Of a stretch of DNA of 23,749 nt, positions 13,954 to 21,005 are shown piece by piece. How positions within the stretch are numbered: the stretch's first letter is position 1; each line of letters opens with the position of its first letter. The position numbers were made by a program, and so were the translations under genes. The DNA is from a virus. Location of the stretch: positions 1 to 23,749 of the IMG/VR virus record IMGVR_UViG_3300046459_000159; one strand, written 5' to 3'. The notes beneath the pieces were generated by a model. The model was not told the origin of the DNA. It worked only from the letters and a program-made list of their open reading frames with translations, and searched no databases.

Positions 13954-15314
13954 GGGACGTTCACCGTCCCCCCAGCGCGCGGCGCCTCGTCTTCATCGAA
14001 CCACCAGGCGTCGTCGCTCGGCGCGGACTCGGACGGGCGCACGGCCATCGTCGGCCCGAGCGGCTTCAGAACCTCGGCGCTGGAGGCTGGCACGGCCTCG
14101 TCGTCGAGGATGACGAACTCTGGACCGGTGCCGAGGTTGGCCAACAGATACCTGACGGCGTCGGCAAGGTGATCGTCTGCGGTGGTGTCAGCGTCTTCCG
14201 GGTCGCCCTTGGTGGCGTGCGGTAGATCCGACAGTTCCCGATAGAGGTCGGGGCACGTCGTGAAGATGTGCATTTTCGGGCAGGTGTCCCAGCCCTGCGC
14301 CCGGTGATGCGGGCAGGCCGGCGCCTCGGCAAGGTAGGAGCGGACCCGCTGCCAGCCGTTGACGCGGGATCCCGCTCCCTTGCCGGCGGGTGCCAGGTGC
14401 ACGCCGTTGTCGGCATATACCGCGGCGATGGGTTTGGCGTCGCCGCGGGTGGCCCACATGGCGTCGTCGGCGTACCGCACGGCGATGTGCTCACCAGCCG
14501 CTTCGGCGGCGAGGATGCTCTGGGCCTGCTCTGCTTCTCCGACGCCGCGCCGGTATATCTCGCGGTAGACCCAGACGCGCCCGTCTTCGTCGACCGCGGC
14601 CCACAGGACGGCCCAGGGGGCGGCGAAGCCCCAGTCGATGCCGTTGTACCGCTTCCATGTGGCGGGCAGCGTGATCGGTTCGATGACGTGCCGGTCGCGC
14701 TTGAGCTGGAACATCTGGCCTTGGAACACGTCCCAGTCCCCGTCCAGGAATGCGGCCCGCAACTTTTCGGGCAGCGCCTTGAGGTCGGCGGCGTATTCAG
14801 GGTTGACGTGGGGGTTGTCGGACAGCTTCGACGGGATGAAGCGCACCGTGCGCCCGCGCTCATCGACGATGACCTTGCTGCCGTAGCCAGTGGGCTTGAT
14901 GTAGCGGGTCTTCACCGCGCCGTGTCCCGGTCCGCCCGGGTTGGTGCCAGAGCGGATGCCGAGAACGGGGATGTCGCGGCGTCCGGACCGCAGCCGTGAT
15001 TCGAGGAAGCTACACACGTCGGGCGGGGTGAGGGTCCGCTCGTCGAAGATAAGCAGCTGGTACTGGCCGCCCTGCCGGCGTGTGGCGTCCTGCACGGTCT
15101 CGGCGTACCGAAACATGATCAGGCTGCCGTTGGGGAACCGGAGCTCGTACTCGGTACCGTTCCAGCGAGCCCCGAGGTCTTTGGCGAAGTTGAGGTTCAC
15201 TAGTTCGGCGATCAGTGACTCTTTGAGTTCGCCGTAGGTGCGGCGGAAAGCCCCGACGCGCAGCCCCGGGTAGCGGACGCATTCCCGGATGGCGTGCGCG
15301 GTCAGGGCCCGGCT
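13950..15314 (-). CDS. terL: Terminase large subunit, main frame (N-terminus out of frame)
   Basis: The ATP-driven DNA packaging motor and nuclease. This frame carries 454 residues from just after the Walker A lysine to the end. It begins S-R-A-L-T-A-H-A-I, then F-R-R-T-Y, then Y-Q-L-L-I-F-D-E (Walker B), R-S-G-T-N-P-G-G-P-G (motif III-like coupling region), R-Y-N-G-I-D-W-G-F (first RNase H-like nuclease aspartate), Y-A-D-D-A and D-D-H-L-A-D-A-V-R-Y near the end. The first in-frame start codon is GTG at about 15200, which would omit the P-loop. The missing 51 residues lie in the other frame at 15302-15466. Joined by a -1 shift at 15314-15320, the product is a normal 505-residue terminase. The stop overlaps the portal start. 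Confidence 0.85.
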   Translation of the reverse strand, partial: SRALTAHAIRECVRYPGLRVGAFRRTYGELKESLIAELVNLNFAKDLGARWNGTEYELRFPNGSLIMFRYAETVQDATRRQGGQYQLLIFDERTLTPPDVCSFLESRLRSGRRDIPVLGIRSGTNPGGPGHGAVKTRYIKPTGYGSKVIVDERGRTVRFIPSKLSDNPHVNPEYAADLKALPEKLRAAFLDGDWDVFQGQMFQLKRDRHVIEPITLPATWKRYNGIDWGFAAPWAVLWAAVDEDGRVWVYREIYRRGVGEAEQAQSILAAEAAGEHIAVRYADDAMWATRGDAKPIAAVYADNGVHLAPAGKGAGSRVNGWQRVRSYLAEAPACPHHRAQGWDTCPKMHIFTTCPDLYRELSDLPHATKGDPEDADTTADDHLADAVRYLLANLGTGPEFVILDDEAVPASSAEVLKPLGPTMAVRPSESAPSDDAWWFDEDEAPRAGGTVNVP

Positions 15315-15466
15315 TTTCCCCCGCCCGCAGCGCCGCCGAACAGGACGTCGAACTCTTCTGCACTATGGAAGGTCCGCTGCTTCGGGGTGGGGGTGTAGCC
15401 GAGGGCGCCGAAGACGTCCTGTGGGGGTGCCTCCAGCATCTGGGCAGCGAGGAGGAGGGCGTCCAC
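15302..15466 (-). pseudogene. terL: Terminase large subunit N-terminal piece ending in the Walker A loop
   Basis: This frame starts at GTG 15464-15466 with AGGAAGGGG upstream, 17 bases after the small subunit stop. It encodes 54 residues: a helix, then L-G-Y-T-P-T-P-K-Q-R-T-F-H and D-V-L-F-G-G-A-A-G-G-G-K, the first seven residues and lysine of the P-loop. It then reads three wrong residues and stops at TGA 15302-15304. The correct continuation (Ser-Arg-Ala-Leu) is one base back, in the frame of the main open reading frame. Either one base is missing from the G5-A4 run at 15314-15322 (sequencing error or decayed gene), or ribosomes shift -1 at G-GGA-AAA. Listed as a broken-gene fragment because a lost base is the simplest explanation. 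Confidence 0.8.
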
Positions 15467-15483
15467 GACTCACCCCTTCCTGA

Positions 15484-16197
15484 TCAGACGGCGCGGAGGT
15501 GGCGGGCGGCGACTTGCTTGGCCGCGGCAGCAGATTCGCCGGTCACGCCAGCCGCGATGAGTGCCGCGTCGATGGCCCGCAACACGGTCTCGGCCTGCTT
15601 CTCGGTGATTGCCGCAAGCCTCTCGTCGATGTTGAGGCGGGCGATGTTGGCGAGGAGGTTCCCGGCCTGGTTGACGGCCCGCTCGTACAGGGCGACTTCG
15701 GCGCGGAGTTGCTCGCCGGCGCCGCCCTTGTAGCGGATCTCTTCGAGTTCGTTGACCTTGGCGCCGAGTGCGTTCTTGAACGCGAGGACTTCGCCAGCCA
15801 ACTCGCTGAGCGCAGTGAGCGGGTTGTCGACGGGGCTGGCGCCGACCTGGACAAGCAGCTTGTTGGCTTCCTTCATCAGCTTCACCTCCGCGATCCGCTT
15901 GGCTGCCGCTTTGAGGGCGTTGGGTGCTTTGCCGCCGTGTGCTTTGCAGACGTCCTGGCCTCTCATGGCCCAGTCGGTGCAGCGCTGTCCGGCGTTGTGG
16001 CCGTTCTTGGTGGTGCCGGTGCAGCGGCGTTCGTCGGGTGCTTTGCCGATGAGGCCTTGGCCGCTGTGGCGGTGGCAGACGTCGTATCCGGGGAGCGTCC
16101 AGAGTCGGCAGCGTCCTCGGGGGTCGCCGCTGGGGTAGAGGCGGATGGTGACGCATTGCCGGTCGGGGGGTGGCTTGCGGGGGCCGGGGTGCGCCAT
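15484..16197 (-). CDS. Terminase small subunit (probable), duplicated CCCH motifs
   Basis: A 237-residue protein. ATG 16195-16197 is chosen because it overlaps the previous stop as TAATG; the upstream in-frame extension is Arg-rich shadow sequence. The N-terminus contains two tandem metal-binding-like units: C15-x14-C30-x10-C41-x2-H44 and C59-x13-C73-x10-C84-x2-H87, the second ending K-A-H-G-G. A long helical region follows (about 95-200, with K-L-M-K-E-A-N-K-L-L and E-V-L-A-F-K-N-A-L), then a helical C-terminus. Small terminase subunits bind the packaging site and recruit the large subunit. The 'R-C-T-x-T-x-K-x-G' plus 'H-G-G' pattern and position directly before the large subunit support this. 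A nuclease or other DNA-binding role is possible. Confidence 0.65.
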   Translation of the reverse strand: MAHPGPRKPPPDRQCVTIRLYPSGDPRGRCRLWTLPGYDVCHRHSGQGLIGKAPDERRCTGTTKNGHNAGQRCTDWAMRGQDVCKAHGGKAPNALKAAAKRIAEVKLMKEANKLLVQVGASPVDNPLTALSELAGEVLAFKNALGAKVNELEEIRYKGGAGEQLRAEVALYERAVNQAGNLLANIARLNIDERLAAITEKQAETVLRAIDAALIAAGVTGESAAAAKQVAARHLRAV

Positions 16198-16622
16198 TAG
16201 CTGCTGCCGGCGGTCCAGTGCTCGGGCAGCAGTGTCGGCGCGGGTTCGTCGGCCGGCTCGGGTTCGGGTAGCGGTTCGGGGGTGCAGTCGCAGCCGGGCA
16301 GGTCGGCCTCGTTGGGTGCGGTGCAGCTGCTGGCGTGGACGTGGGCGGCGGCGTCCATGTCGATGGCGTGCGGTCCGCAGGAGAACACGGGGGTGGTGCA
16401 CTCGTCGGCCTGCGGAAGCGGCCCGAACTCGGGCGCCGGGAGTTGCGGGTCGGCGAGCAGGAGTCGTTCGTCGCGCTTCTCCTGCTCGAGGGTGATGTGC
16501 GCGGCGAGTTCGGCGTCGGTGAGACGCCGCTGCCACTGCACGATGGCCCGGTCGCCGCACGCTGCGCACCGCGGTCCTGCGGGCGCCTGGCTGGCCGGGG
16601 TGGTGTCGGTTGGGGTGCTCAC
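16197..16622 (-). CDS. Cys-containing acidic protein upstream of terminase, unknown function
   Basis: A 141-residue protein. GTG 16620-16622 is chosen for its AGGAGG at five bases; a longer in-frame reading starts further up without one. The N-terminus is Thr/Pro-rich, then C-A-A-C-G-D-R (a CxxC knuckle) is followed by W-Q-R-R-L-T-D-A-E-L and a charged helix. The second half has F-S-C-G-P-H-A-I-D and C-D-C followed by a Pro/Glu tail. It may bind zinc. Its stop overlaps the terminase small subunit start, so it is part of the packaging operon. I recognise no named family. Confidence 0.65.
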   Translation of the reverse strand: MSTPTDTTPASQAPAGPRCAACGDRAIVQWQRRLTDAELAAHITLEQEKRDERLLLADPQLPAPEFGPLPQADECTTPVFSCGPHAIDMDAAAHVHASSCTAPNEADLPGCDCTPEPLPEPEPADEPAPTLLPEHWTAGSS

Positions 16623-16641
16623 GGTGGCCTCCTCAGGCGGG

Positions 16642-19107
16642 TCAGACGGCATACCAGCCCCACGCGGTGCCGTTGTAGAGGGCCTGGACGCGCAGGGTTA
16701 CGCCGGTAGCGACGGTGGCGGTGGTGGCCCCGGTGCCGCTGGTCGTGTAGATGAGTTGGCTGCTGGTCGTCCCGACGGTGAGGGTGTTGGCGCCGACGTT
16801 CTTGAAGACGTACTCGACGGGGTTGTAGTCGGCGGCCGGGAGCGTCCCGGTGAACCCGGCGGACGTGGTATCGCAGACCAGGGTGCGGTCGATGGGGCTG
16901 CCCGTGAACGTCGTCGTCTTCCGCTTGATGGCGCGCGGTACCTGGCCGTTGACGAGCTCGAGACCGGTCGGATTCGACACGCTGACACCGGACTCGGTGA
17001 ACAGGCCCGTGAGAACGACCCGACCGAGCGCGGCATTCATGGCCCCGGCCGAGTTGCCAGCCACGTTGGGCGTGCTGGATTCGGTGGAGATCCCGATGTA
17101 GATCGTAGGACCGACACCTTGGGAGCCAGGGCCGACGATGTACAACTCGTGCGTGCACGCCTCGATGGACGCCGAGATGACGTTCATGGCATGGACGGAG
17201 CCGACCGATCCCGCATAGGTGCCAACGGCGCACAGGCCAGCCCAGCAGTACAGGGCCATGTAGCGATCTGTCACGGCGTGTTCGGTGAGGAACATCGCGT
17301 AGGTGTAGCCGCCGCCGCAGGAGACGTTGTTGGCGACAACGTAGTCGTTGTTACCGGGCGCTGGCAGCAGGAGCCCGACCGACAACCCGGTGCCGAAGAC
17401 GCCCGGCGAAGAGTAGTCCGTGGATGGGCTCGCGACGGTGCCGAGCGTGCCGTAGCCGACGTTCTCCACATGCGCGTTCGCGCAGCCCCACAGGTTCAGC
17501 GCCCCATAAGTGAGGCCGTAGGCGGAGTGCGTGGTGAGGATCGCCAGATTCTTGACGACCACCATCAGGTTGCTGAAGTTCGCGTTCACGCCGTACCCGG
17601 AGGCCTCATTGGGCCCGCTGATCACAGCCGGGTTGCCGTGCGCGTTGATATCAGTGATCTGAGCGCCGGTCGACGCGTAGACGCCGGCGGAGATGATGCA
17701 CGACCCGGTCAGCTGCGGCACCCCTTGCAGCCAGTGCCGCACCGCCGCCGCGCCGTCACCCACGCCGACGAACGCGAGTTCCTTCTTGCCTGCCGAGGCC
17801 GCGTAGACGCCGAACGCGGTCTGCCCGTTGCCGCTCTTGGACGCGTTGAGGGCTCCGGCGTGCATGTACGGAAGCGGCGGATAGAACACCTCTGCGTAGC
17901 TGTGGCCTGCTGCCAGGTACGCCTCGGCGGCGTCAGTGGCAGCCTGGAAGGCCGTACTGTCGCTGGTGCCCCACACGACCTTTGCGCCCGTGACGGTGCC
18001 GCCGGAGGCGTTCACCAGCGACAGGGTGATCTGCGTTGAGCTTTGCCGGGACTGTGCGACCGCGACCAGGCTGGTGACGCCGAGGGCGCCCGCCCCGTTG
18101 ACGATGACGGTCTTGCCGACGATGTCGGACTCGAACTGGCCTGAGGCGCTGGTGAGGATCGCAGATCCGGTGCTCATCGCTCCGTCGGCGACCACCTTGG
18201 AGTCGCCGACGGCCCCGTATTTGGTGACGTCGAAGATCCACGGCGTTGAGGTGAAGCGACTGTCGTTGCCAGCTGCCACTGTGCCGGCGGTCGTGCCTAC
18301 CGGCAGGACCGTGCCGATGGCTCCGGATGCCGAGCGGGCCTTGAGGACGCCCCCCTCGGCATATACCACCGCACCCGATGCCGGGTTGCTGCTAGGCACG
18401 GTCGCGGCGTTCGGGACGTGGACGACTCCGACGCCGCTGCCGAAGTCTGTGCCGCCGTCGAGGAGTGAAAGGTTCGGCCCGGTCACCCCGGGCTGGATCC
18501 GCAGGACGGGCAGGCCGTTGGCCGAATCGACGAGGTACAGGTCCTGGCTGCCGGGCTGCATCTGCCAGGCGAACCGGTCGATGCCCGCGGTCCTGAAGGC
18601 GTAGGCGGCGTAGTTGGTGGTGGCGCCACGGTCGACGGCGTTGATGGCCGTGCCGGTGGAGTCGACGACGACGTTGCCGTCGGCGATCGTGACGTTGCCG
18701 GTGACGGTGCCGCCGCCGGCGAGGGCGAGGTACTTGGTGACGGCGTCGGCGATGGCTGCGGCCTGTGCGGCTGCTGCTGCTCCGGACGCGTCGAACGCGC
18801 TGCTCGCCTGGGTGGCCGCGCTGCCGAGGCCGAGGCTATTGCGGGATGTGGCGGCGCTCTGGACGTCGGACAGGTTGTTCGCGGCGAGCAGCGCCCCGGT
18901 GACACCGCCACCGAACGTGATGCCGCTACCCGGCCACGCGCCGCTGGCCTTAGGTCCGTAGAGGACCGCGGAGGTGGGGTAGCTGGTGGTGTTGATCCAG
19001 TAGTCGCCGTCGATGCCATCGGAGGACAGCGGGGTGCGGGCCCCGTTGAGGACGGCGTTGCCTCGGGGGCCTTGGACGCCGGTCGGAGAGACGATGACGT
19101 TCGGCAC
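16642..19107 (-). CDS. Tailspike / tail fibre with beta-helix module
   Basis: An 821-residue receptor-binding or capsule-degrading tail protein. GTG 19105-19107 is preferred because AGGGGG lies five bases upstream, overlapping the previous stop; GTG 19113 abuts that site. The N-terminus has a short collagen-like V-Q-G-P-R-G and G-D-Y-W-I-N, then an Ala-rich helical stretch (about 75-125), then G-G-G-T-V-T-G-N-V-T-I, a motif common in phage fibres. D-V-T-K-Y-G-A-V-G-D (293-302) is the start signature of pectate-lyase-like beta-helix domains in tailspikes. Many Gly/Ser/Thr/Val strands follow to about residue 740, and the end is beta-rich (F-K-N-V-G-A-N-T-L-T-V-G). Catalytic residues cannot be assigned. 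It lies before terminase, away from the tape measure. Confidence 0.75.
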   Translation of the reverse strand: MPNVIVSPTGVQGPRGNAVLNGARTPLSSDGIDGDYWINTTSYPTSAVLYGPKASGAWPGSGITFGGGVTGALLAANNLSDVQSAATSRNSLGLGSAATQASSAFDASGAAAAAQAAAIADAVTKYLALAGGGTVTGNVTIADGNVVVDSTGTAINAVDRGATTNYAAYAFRTAGIDRFAWQMQPGSQDLYLVDSANGLPVLRIQPGVTGPNLSLLDGGTDFGSGVGVVHVPNAATVPSSNPASGAVVYAEGGVLKARSASGAIGTVLPVGTTAGTVAAGNDSRFTSTPWIFDVTKYGAVGDSKVVADGAMSTGSAILTSASGQFESDIVGKTVIVNGAGALGVTSLVAVAQSRQSSTQITLSLVNASGGTVTGAKVVWGTSDSTAFQAATDAAEAYLAAGHSYAEVFYPPLPYMHAGALNASKSGNGQTAFGVYAASAGKKELAFVGVGDGAAAVRHWLQGVPQLTGSCIISAGVYASTGAQITDINAHGNPAVISGPNEASGYGVNANFSNLMVVVKNLAILTTHSAYGLTYGALNLWGCANAHVENVGYGTLGTVASPSTDYSSPGVFGTGLSVGLLLPAPGNNDYVVANNVSCGGGYTYAMFLTEHAVTDRYMALYCWAGLCAVGTYAGSVGSVHAMNVISASIEACTHELYIVGPGSQGVGPTIYIGISTESSTPNVAGNSAGAMNAALGRVVLTGLFTESGVSVSNPTGLELVNGQVPRAIKRKTTTFTGSPIDRTLVCDTTSAGFTGTLPAADYNPVEYVFKNVGANTLTVGTTSSQLIYTTSGTGATTATVATGVTLRVQALYNGTAWGWYAV

Positions 19108-19116
19108 GGGCACCCC

Positions 19117-19485
19117 CTATGCGGCTGCGACGAGTTGCGTGTTGAACACGCCGTCGACCCATGTGGTCGCAGTCGTGGTGTTGGGGTTCGACCACAGCGC
19201 GAACGGCCGGGCGCCTTTCCCGAGCAGGCTTGTTGCGGCGGGGCTCAGGACCACGAGGACGGTCGACGTGGCCAATGTGACGGCGATGTAGCCCTGACTG
19301 CTCGGGACTGGCGTGACCTTCACGAGCGGCGTCGGGGAGGCGTCCGTCACCGATTGACGGATGGCGAATTCCCAGTCGAGGCCGGTGATGTCGATCAGAG
19401 TGCCGTCATCGTTCGCGGGCTGGAACGCCTGGACCCATTGCGAGCCAGAGGGGGCCGAGGTGTTCCACTGCTCCGACTTGGCCAC
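19117..19485 (-). CDS. Small beta-rich protein, probably a fibre-associated virion protein
   Basis: A 122-residue protein beginning GTG 19483-19485, ending with TAG that overlaps the fibre gene's ribosome site. It has alternating hydrophobic strands: W-V-Q-A-F-Q-P, I-D-I-T-G-L-D-W-E-F-A-I-R-Q (resembling the 'L-x-G-x-x-x-x-x-Q-I-R' pattern of N-terminal fibre-adaptor domains), Y-I-A-V-T-L-A and W-V-D-G-V-F-N-T-Q-L-V-A at the end. The D-L/T-G-W-E-F-x-I-R pattern is typical of small beta-sandwich proteins encoded just before fibre genes (BppU-like N-terminal fold). Fold and role are inferred. Confidence 0.6.
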   Translation of the reverse strand: MAKSEQWNTSAPSGSQWVQAFQPANDDGTLIDITGLDWEFAIRQSVTDASPTPLVKVTPVPSSQGYIAVTLATSTVLVVLSPAATSLLGKGARPFALWSNPNTTTATTWVDGVFNTQLVAAA

Positions 19486-19514
19486 CAGTCACCGCCTCTC
19501 CAGGTCGATCGCGG

Positions 19515-19685
19515 CTACTGGTCTGTCAGCGGATCGACGTTGGGCCACGTGTGGTCGTCCATGACGGCCGGGGTGTGGACGAGGTGGTCGCCGTCGTGGC
19601 GACCGTCGTCGCCCCAGTAGACGCAGCGCAGTTCGAGCGGCTCGTCGTCGATGGTGACGGTGTCGGTAGCGGGGCAGCGGATCAC
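19515..19685 (-). CDS. 56-residue acidic protein with Cys pair, unknown
   Basis: A short frame starting at GTG 19683-19685 with GAGAGGA upstream and stopping at TAG 19515-19517. The protein reads I-R-C-P-A-T-D-T-V-T-I-D-D-E-P-L, then R-C-V-Y-W-G-D-D-G-R-H-D-G-D-H, and ends W-P-N-V-D-P-L. It is acidic and His-rich with two cysteines, and lies tightly between two other small genes. Its natural-looking composition and ribosome site argue that it is real. No family recognised. Confidence 0.55.
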   Translation of the reverse strand: MIRCPATDTVTIDDEPLELRCVYWGDDGRHDGDHLVHTPAVMDDHTWPNVDPLTDQ

Positions 19686-19736
19686 GGCCTGGTCCTCTCG
19701 GGGTCAGCGGCGGTAGTTGCCACGGTCCCACCGCCC

Positions 19737-19898
19737 TCAGCTGAGGTGCTGGCCGGCGTGAATCACGAACGGGATCCCGAAGGCGACGAGCCCGACGGCG
19801 ACCATCCGTACCCGGTCGAGGGCCGGTGTGGCGTTGGGGGCGATCGCGGCGAGCCCCCAGATGACGACGGCGATCAGGTAGCAGATCAGGTCAAGCAC
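19737..19898 (-). CDS. 53-residue small membrane protein (two hydrophobic segments)
   Basis: A short frame at GTG 19896-19898 with GAGAGGG upstream, 12 bases after the previous gene. It encodes two hydrophobic segments: about residues 2-19 (I-C-Y-L-I-A-V-V-I-W-G-L) and 31-47 (V-A-V-G-L-V-A-F-G-I-P-F-V), separated by a short polar turn with P-N-A-T-P-A-L-D-R. The two-segment hairpin topology and small size are holin-like, but no endolysin is present nearby, so lysis function is unproven. After its TGA stop the same frame continues for ten codons (G-R-W-D-R-G-N-Y-R-R) to another TGA. Confidence 0.65.
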   Translation of the reverse strand: MLDLICYLIAVVIWGLAAIAPNATPALDRVRMVAVGLVAFGIPFVIHAGQHLS

Positions 19899-19910
19899 GG
19901 GGCGGCCCTC

Positions 19911-20687
19911 TCAGCGGCGGTAACGGAGGTGGTTGCCACCGCCCCAGGCGCGGCGGAGGGCGTCTTGGATCTCTCGCTGCACGGCGTCGCGCAGGTCGCG
20001 TTCGTTGAGGGCGCCGCCGTGGACGTGAAGGGTGACCATCACGGGCTGCGTGTCCGGGTCGGGCTCCATGGGGGCCCCGGCCTTGTCGCACGGCCAGTGC
20101 CAGGTAGAAGCGGTTCGCGCTGCGGGGTCCTCTTCAACGGCGTCGGCGAATGCTACGCCCGAAGCGCGGTCCAGTAGGTCGAGGTTCAGTCGTGTGCCGT
20201 CGGTCTGGATGCCGCCCACGCGTGCCGGGAAGCAGTGAAGAGGGCCGCCGCCTTCTGCCCACAGGTAGTGAACAGTCTCCCCAACCTCGGGGACGTCACT
20301 CGGCGACGCCACACCGAGGTCGGTGCGCTGCTCGTTGATGGCCTTCTCGCCGCGCGCCACCTCTCCGGAGATAATGCGGCGGACCTGGTCAACGAGCGAG
20401 ACGAGCGCATAGGTGACGTGATCGGGCACGACGTCGACCTGCTGCGGGCTCCAGTTGAGCTGTTCGGCCGCCGCGTTGTAGAGGGCGGCCTTCGGGGAGC
20501 CTGTGGACGCGAACGGTACGCCAGTGGGGCGCTCGCTGTGGTGGGCCGCATCGATGTGCCTGCGAACTTCGGAGGCGATCGCACCGTCGGGGATGCGGAG
20601 GTTGCGTTCGTCGCCGCCGTCGATGAGGACGCTCAGCGAGGAGTCGCAGACGGGGCACAGGACGCGGATCGCGCGAATGTCGGTCAT
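19911..20687 (-). CDS. Phage protein with N-terminal CxxC and His pair, unknown function
   Basis: A 258-residue protein starting at ATG 20685-20687 with GGAG six bases upstream. The N-terminus has a zinc-finger-like C-P-V-C (11-14) followed by H-I-D-A-A-H-H about 30 residues later. The middle includes a helical block (A-L-Y-N-A-A-A-E-Q-L, V-V-P-D-H-V-T-Y-A-L-V-S-L) and a beta segment with V-G-E-T-V-H-Y-L-W-A-E and G-G-P-L-H-C-F-P-A-R-V. The C-terminus has V-M-V-T-L-H-V-H-G-G and L-N-E-R-D-L-R-D-A-V-Q-R-E-I, then ends G-G-G-N-H-L-R-Y-R-R. I do not recognise the family. It follows the noncoding block and is the first gene of the fibre/terminase operon. Confidence 0.7.
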   Translation of the reverse strand: MTDIRAIRVLCPVCDSSLSVLIDGGDERNLRIPDGAIASEVRRHIDAAHHSERPTGVPFASTGSPKAALYNAAAEQLNWSPQQVDVVPDHVTYALVSLVDQVRRIISGEVARGEKAINEQRTDLGVASPSDVPEVGETVHYLWAEGGGPLHCFPARVGGIQTDGTRLNLDLLDRASGVAFADAVEEDPAARTASTWHWPCDKAGAPMEPDPDTQPVMVTLHVHGGALNERDLRDAVQREIQDALRRAWGGGNHLRYRR

Positions 20688-20710
20688 GCAGGTCTCCAGG
20701 GTGTGCGGTA

Positions 20711-20999
20711 GCCCCGGCGCCTGGAACGCCGGGGCCGCCTACCCGCCGGGATCAACGGCGGGCGTCGGGGGTGTTGGGGCCCGCTGCCCGGCGGGCTCGG
20801 TGAAGTACCGGGCAGCGGGGTTCCGGCACGCTCGGGGGGACGTGAGCGCCGGTTGTGTCCTCGCGGCCAGGAGCGACCCGCCTCGGCGCTACGACCAGCC
20901 GCGAGGAGTGGAGGGTGGGCCGGGGACGCGCCGCGTGTCTCCCGGCCCACAGGGCGAGCGCCTCCGCAAGACGCCGCCCAGCCCCGGAACCAGCGGGGC
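20711..20999 (-). other. Gene-free block with six perfect inverted repeats (candidate structured RNA)
   Basis: The 318-base gap 20688-21005 has no credible gene. Perfect inverted repeats are: 20711-20719 with 20727-20735 (9 bp, 7-base loop); 20742-20748 with 20756-20762 (7 bp); 20780-20791 with 20808-20819 (12 bp, 16-base loop); 20858-20867 with 20898-20907 (10 bp, 30-base loop); 20916-20924 with 20941-20949 (9 bp); 20981-20986 with 20994-20999 (6 bp, 7-base loop). A further 6-bp match, 20845-20850 with 20885-20890, would make a pseudoknot with the 10-bp stem. Strand is inferred from flanking leftward genes. Alternatives: tandem terminators, a packaging/cos region or an origin. Confidence 0.5.
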
Positions 21000-21005
21000 A
21001 GTCAG

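Noticed and set aside
12031-14172. 713-codon plus-strand frame opposite portal and terminase
   Set aside because: Arg/Gly/Val-rich shadow of strongly recognised minus-strand genes. No start signals.
16198-16569. N-terminal extension of the terminase small subunit
   Set aside because: Arg-rich shadow of the preceding gene; the TAATG overlap gives a natural start.
16282-18039. 585-codon plus-strand frame opposite the tailspike
   Set aside because: Antisense shadow with unnatural composition; the minus strand carries a clear beta-helix fibre.
20684-20950. 88-codon minus-strand frame in the noncoding block
   Set aside because: Pro/Arg/Gly-rich with no ribosome site, and it crosses five inverted repeats. 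No sign of protein-coding selection.
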